Positions 61,823 through 64,000 of a DNA stretch of 64,000 nucleotides are shown one piece after another. Origin of the DNA: Streptomyces sp. NBC_00878 (GTDB lineage: Bacteria; Actinomycetota; Actinomycetes; Streptomycetales; Streptomycetaceae); assembly GCF_026341515.1 (NCBI RefSeq), contig NZ_JAPEOK010000001.1, positions 8,246,001 to 8,310,000 on the forward strand, read 5' to 3'. Made by a program: the position numbers and the translations under genes. The notes under the pieces were generated by a model, which worked only from the letters and a program-made list of their open reading frames with translations, was not told where the DNA came from and searched no databases. The stretch's first letter is position 1; every line of letters starts with the position of its first letter.

Positions 61823-63339
61823 TCACTGAGGGCTTCGGCATGGGCGGCGGCCAGCTCGTCGTAACTGCGCTGGTCAGTCGAGGTGATGAGGATCAGCCGG
61901 CCATCCGTGGCGACCCGCCAGTCGGCAGCAGGGCGACCGGTGGACGGATCGAGGACGGACCCGTCGGGGGCCTGCCACTCGCCCGGGATCTCATCGGGGC
62001 GGAGCGCGGGGACCAGGACCTGGCGCCCGTCTCGGACGATCACCAAGGCCTTGCTGCGGTGCTCCGCGAGCCGGTCCAGCGCCTTCCGGTATGCCGCGCG
62101 CTCGGCCGCGTGCAGGGCCTTGCGTCGGGTTGCGACGCCCGTGGTGCCGTGTCGGCGGGCGACCTCGTCCCAGCCCCGCGCCGGCCGTGTGTCTGGCCCG
62201 GAATCAGCATTCAGGGCGTCGTTACCGAAGCCTTCCAGTGCTCGGGGAGCCAGCGCCCAGGTCTCGCCGGTGTGGTCCACGAGGCCGTGGTCGGCCAGGC
62301 GTCGCAGCGTCCGGTAAGCGGTGGCACGGGATACCGAGGCCGTGCCGACAAGCTCGCTGACGGTCTGAACGGGCCGGACCTGCAGCGCTCCGATGATCAT
62401 GAGGGCGGAGCTGCCGAGGCCGTGGCGGGCGAAGGCGTCGTGGCCCATCAGTCGGCTGATCACGGTGGAATCGATGTCGGCCGTCGTGCCTGTCTCAGAG
62501 GTGGGCCACTCCTCAAGTGCCGGGTCGGGGGGGTACTGAGTGGTCCGGGAACGAGACAGCGAAGCGGGGGCGCCATGGCCGGTGATGCCGTCGCCGAGAT
62601 ACCAGGTCGAACCCTCCCGCCCGTGGCCGACCCGCAGACGACGCAGCCAGCCCTCGGGCCTGAGGACGGTCTCGTAGACCACTCGCAAGGTCGTGCGTGA
62701 GATTCCTGCTTCCTCCGCGGTCTGCCGCTCGCTGGCGTGGTGCAGGGGGCCGCCCGCGATCTCAGCGAAGGTCAGATGGGCGCGCAGTACCCGCAGCGCG
62801 GTCCGCCGCCGCTCCCCACGCCAGGGCGTCGTCTCCATGCGGTCCCGCAGAGCGACGAGGACCTCAAACGCGTGATGGCGGGACTCCAGCACTCTCGTAC
62901 TGCTGACCGCAGCCGAGGCGCTCGCCCACACCCGCCGGATGTAGTCCAGGGCGCGCGCCTGGCCGGAGCGCAGTGCGATGTGCCGGGCGTGCCGGCCACC
63001 CTCGTGGTCGGGGTGCAACAGCAGCCGGGTCAGCTGGGTGAAGGTTCCGCCGGAGCGGGCCACATGGCAGGCGATGGCCGCTGTGATCCGGTGACCGTGC
63101 TCTGCTGTGCCCTGGCGGTCCTCACGCAGGACCAGACTGCGGCCATCGGAGCCGAGCCTGCTGTAGCTGCCCGTGGCGTAGCGGCCGGTGAGGTCGCCGA
63201 GCAGGATGAGCTCAGCAGCCGCCGGGCGGAGTCGGTGGAGGCCCAGTAGACCGAACGGGTGAGAGGTCGGTCGTTGTGGCTCTGCCTGATACGTGAGGTT
63301 TGGCACGGTGGGGTCGTCTCGCAAAGACAGGGACGCCAC
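61804..63339 (-). CDS. Winged-helix plasmid-type protein, possible replication initiator
   Basis: The 511-residue protein has an N-terminal region (PFGLLGLHRLRPAAAELILLGDLTGRYATGSYSRLG), two winged-helix parts (ERQTAEEAGISRTTLRVVYETVLRPEGWLRRLRVG near 205-240; ALMIIGALQVRPVQTVSELVGTASVSRATAYRTLRRLADHGLVDH near 315-360), and a C-terminal charged stretch. Similar proteins occur on actinobacterial plasmids and conjugative elements. Position at the head of the maintenance block and the repeats upstream (63561-63632) fit a replication role, but I cannot prove it. It could also be a regulator. Confidence 0.6.
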   Translation of the reverse strand: MASLSLRDDPTVPNLTYQAEPQRPTSHPFGLLGLHRLRPAAAELILLGDLTGRYATGSYSRLGSDGRSLVLREDRQGTAEHGHRITAAIACHVARSGGTFTQLTRLLLHPDHEGGRHARHIALRSGQARALDYIRRVWASASAAVSSTRVLESRHHAFEVLVALRDRMETTPWRGERRRTALRVLRAHLTFAEIAGGPLHHASERQTAEEAGISRTTLRVVYETVLRPEGWLRRLRVGHGREGSTWYLGDGITGHGAPASLSRSRTTQYPPDPALEEWPTSETGTTADIDSTVISRLMGHDAFARHGLGSSALMIIGALQVRPVQTVSELVGTASVSRATAYRTLRRLADHGLVDHTGETWALAPRALEGFGNDALNADSGPDTRPARGWDEVARRHGTTGVATRRKALHAAERAAYRKALDRLAEHRSKALVIVRDGRQVLVPALRPDEIPGEWQAPDGSVLDPSTGRPAADWRVATDGRLILITSTDQRSYDELAAAHAEALSEWESVA

Positions 63340-63428
63340 CCAGGCCCGCTAAAACCGCGGGTGGTGTCCGGAACCGACCTCCAATCGGTGCCAGCGAAGC
63401 CTCCAGGATTCCCGTCCTGGGGGCTTTC
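63340..63428 (+). ncRNA. Candidate structured RNA with terminator opposite the rep-like gene leader
   Basis: Three hairpins follow in order on the plus strand: CCCGC/GCGGG near 63349-63365, ACCGA/TCGGT near 63374-63390, and AGCCTCCAGGA/TCCTGGGGGCT (63398-63408/63415-63425) ending in TTTCG, which resembles an intrinsic terminator. The transcript would be antisense to the leader of the 61804-63339 gene. Plasmids often control replication by such antisense RNAs. The promoter is not assigned. Confidence 0.4.
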
Positions 63429-63560
63429 GTATGCCTGGCTCCGGTGGAGGCAGGCGTCCCCATCACAGCTCGACCAAGGCCGAAGCGAAGAGCGTCAAGG
63501 TTGACGCCCTGATCGAACCGGCCAACTCGGGTCCACTCGGGGGCAAATGCAGAGGGATCG

Positions 63561-63632
63561 CCTCTGACTGCCTCCGAGCGGCCCGGGTCGAACCCGGGTC
63601 GAATCAGAGCGTTTACCTCTGACTGCCTCCGA
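63561..63632. repeat. Direct repeats near the right end (possible iterons)
   Basis: CCTCTGACTGCCTCCGA occurs at 63561-63577 and 63616-63632, 55 bases apart. Both copies are next to GATCGCCTCTG phrases. Between them CCCGGGTCGAA is repeated in tandem (63582-63592, 63593-63603). The cluster lies upstream of the rep-like gene and 80 bases from the right junction. Confidence 0.65.
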
Positions 63633-63708
63633 TCGCCTCTGCAACCCGTCCTAGCAGGTCACAGCCGCTTCGACCTTCATGGGCCCAGGTCAGAGGGGTG
63701 CTCCGGAA

Positions 63709-63993
63709 TTACCAGCCGTCGTAGTACGCCTCGACGTCCTGGTGGCCGTACTCGAACCGCAGGGAGGCGGGTCGCAGGAAGCCTTCCGTGCCGACGACGA
63801 GTGCGGACCGGCCGCGCGGGCGCAGGGCTTCGGCGACGAGTTCGGCGAGGTCACCGGGCCGGGCGGCCGGAGTTCCGTCGAAGGCGATCCGCGGCCAGGG
63901 GCTCCCGTCGGCCGGCTTCAGATCGAGCAGGCGCTCGGCGAGGAGGCCGCCGAGCCGGTCCCAGGTGATCGCTTCGAGTCGCACACGGCCCAT
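63709..63993 (-). pseudogene. 5' part of the split uridine-kinase-like gene
   Basis: The frame encodes 94 residues: MGRVRLEAITWDRLGGLLAERLLDL, then WPRIAFDGTPAARPGDLAELVAEALRPRGRSALVVGTEGFLRPASLRFEYGHQDVEAYYDGW and a stop made by element sequence (TAA, 63709-63711). Homologous sequence resumes exactly in frame at 32272 on the other side of the element. The IAFDGTPAARPG region is the nucleotide-binding end of this kinase-like family, with an altered P-loop. The fragment alone is unlikely to work. Confidence 0.85.
63711..63719. repeat. Right junction copy of 9-bp core (attR)
   Basis: ACCAGCCGT matches 32264-32272. To its right lies kinase sequence, to its left the element. Joining left flank, one core and right flank restores the codons TAC-GAC-GGC-TGG-TTC-GAC of the intact kinase gene. 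Confidence 0.75.
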
Positions 63994-64000
63994 GATGCCG

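Larger units (their letters stand above)
32264..63719. mobile_element. 31.4-kb integrated element in a uridine kinase gene
   Basis: The two halves of one kinase gene flank this segment and both junctions carry the 9-bp core. Inside are IS copies, pseudogenes, an Rhs system, a defence island, and a plasmid-type block (ParA, partition-like proteins, HTH proteins) at the right end. No terminal inverted repeats are visible. I find no tyrosine or serine integrase, no relaxase and no FtsK/Tra translocase. The integrase may have been lost at the decayed left end. The cargo and absence of transfer genes suggest a plasmid-derived integrative element that is now immobile or depends on a helper. Confidence 0.75.

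Noticed and set aside
32264..63719. The 9-bp repeat as a transposition target duplication of one large transposon
   Set aside because: No inverted repeats lie at the two inner ends and no IS sits at either junction, so site-specific recombination is more likely.
1..64000. CRISPR array
   Set aside because: All repeats found are short-unit direct tandem arrays without unique spacers, and no cas genes are present.

Overview
The window is very GC-rich, shows strong third-position GC bias, and carries families typical of Streptomyces: a Pgl/BREX-2 pair, an HTH/DUF397/anti-sigma-like trio, a P450, an F420-dependent oxidoreductase and DUF899, DUF1772, DUF2293 and DUF7873 proteins. It reads as a Streptomyces chromosome carrying one large accessory insertion.

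Bases 1-32272 are mostly chromosomal backbone. The first 8.6 kb hold pglX and pglW of a phage growth limitation (BREX type 2) system on the minus strand. Two small minus-strand genes and a DUF7873 gene follow. Directly behind the DUF7873 gene (10.53-10.87 kb) are two tandem structured RNAs. Each folds as a circularly permuted tRNA whose anticodon stem continues into a stem formed by the RNA's own ends, which is the layout of bacterial YrlA-type Y RNAs. Next come FUSC, EEP nuclease, amidohydrolase, P450, DUF899, an ABC exporter, a regulatory trio, a tyrosine phosphatase, a PEP/pyruvate-binding protein, gltD, DUF1772, DUF2293 and PPOX genes. Many intergenic spaces carry short tandem repeat arrays.

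A uridine-kinase-like gene is cut in two. Its 3' part lies at 31.9-32.3 kb and its 5' part at 63.7-64.0 kb, and both junctions share the 9-bp sequence ACCAGCCGT. The 31.4 kb between them is an integrated element. From left to right it holds an IS5 copy and decayed genes (including Tn3 transposase debris), a 2,089-residue secreted Rhs protein with a string of small membrane-protein candidates for immunity, an FKBP lipoprotein, an IS cluster (IS256 and two IS5-type), a minus-strand defence island, nested IS630/IS701 copies, and a plasmid-like maintenance block (ParA, two related small proteins, two HTH proteins). I see no integrase.

The defence island (48.3-56.3 kb) is the most striking part. 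An HNH nuclease and a Gabija-like pair (OLD-type ATPase-TOPRIM protein plus UvrD-like helicase, overlapping by 19 bp) are followed by an EACC1 adaptor-like protein that overlaps a 905-residue fusion. The fusion joins an N-terminal caspase-like protease to a nearly full-length bacterial DnaG primase. The protease keeps its His/Cys dyad. The primase keeps the zinc finger, TOPRIM fold and C-terminal DnaB-binding-type region, but three of the six acidic TOPRIM residues are replaced. This looks like a catalytically disabled DnaG copy used as sensor or bait for a caspase effector.
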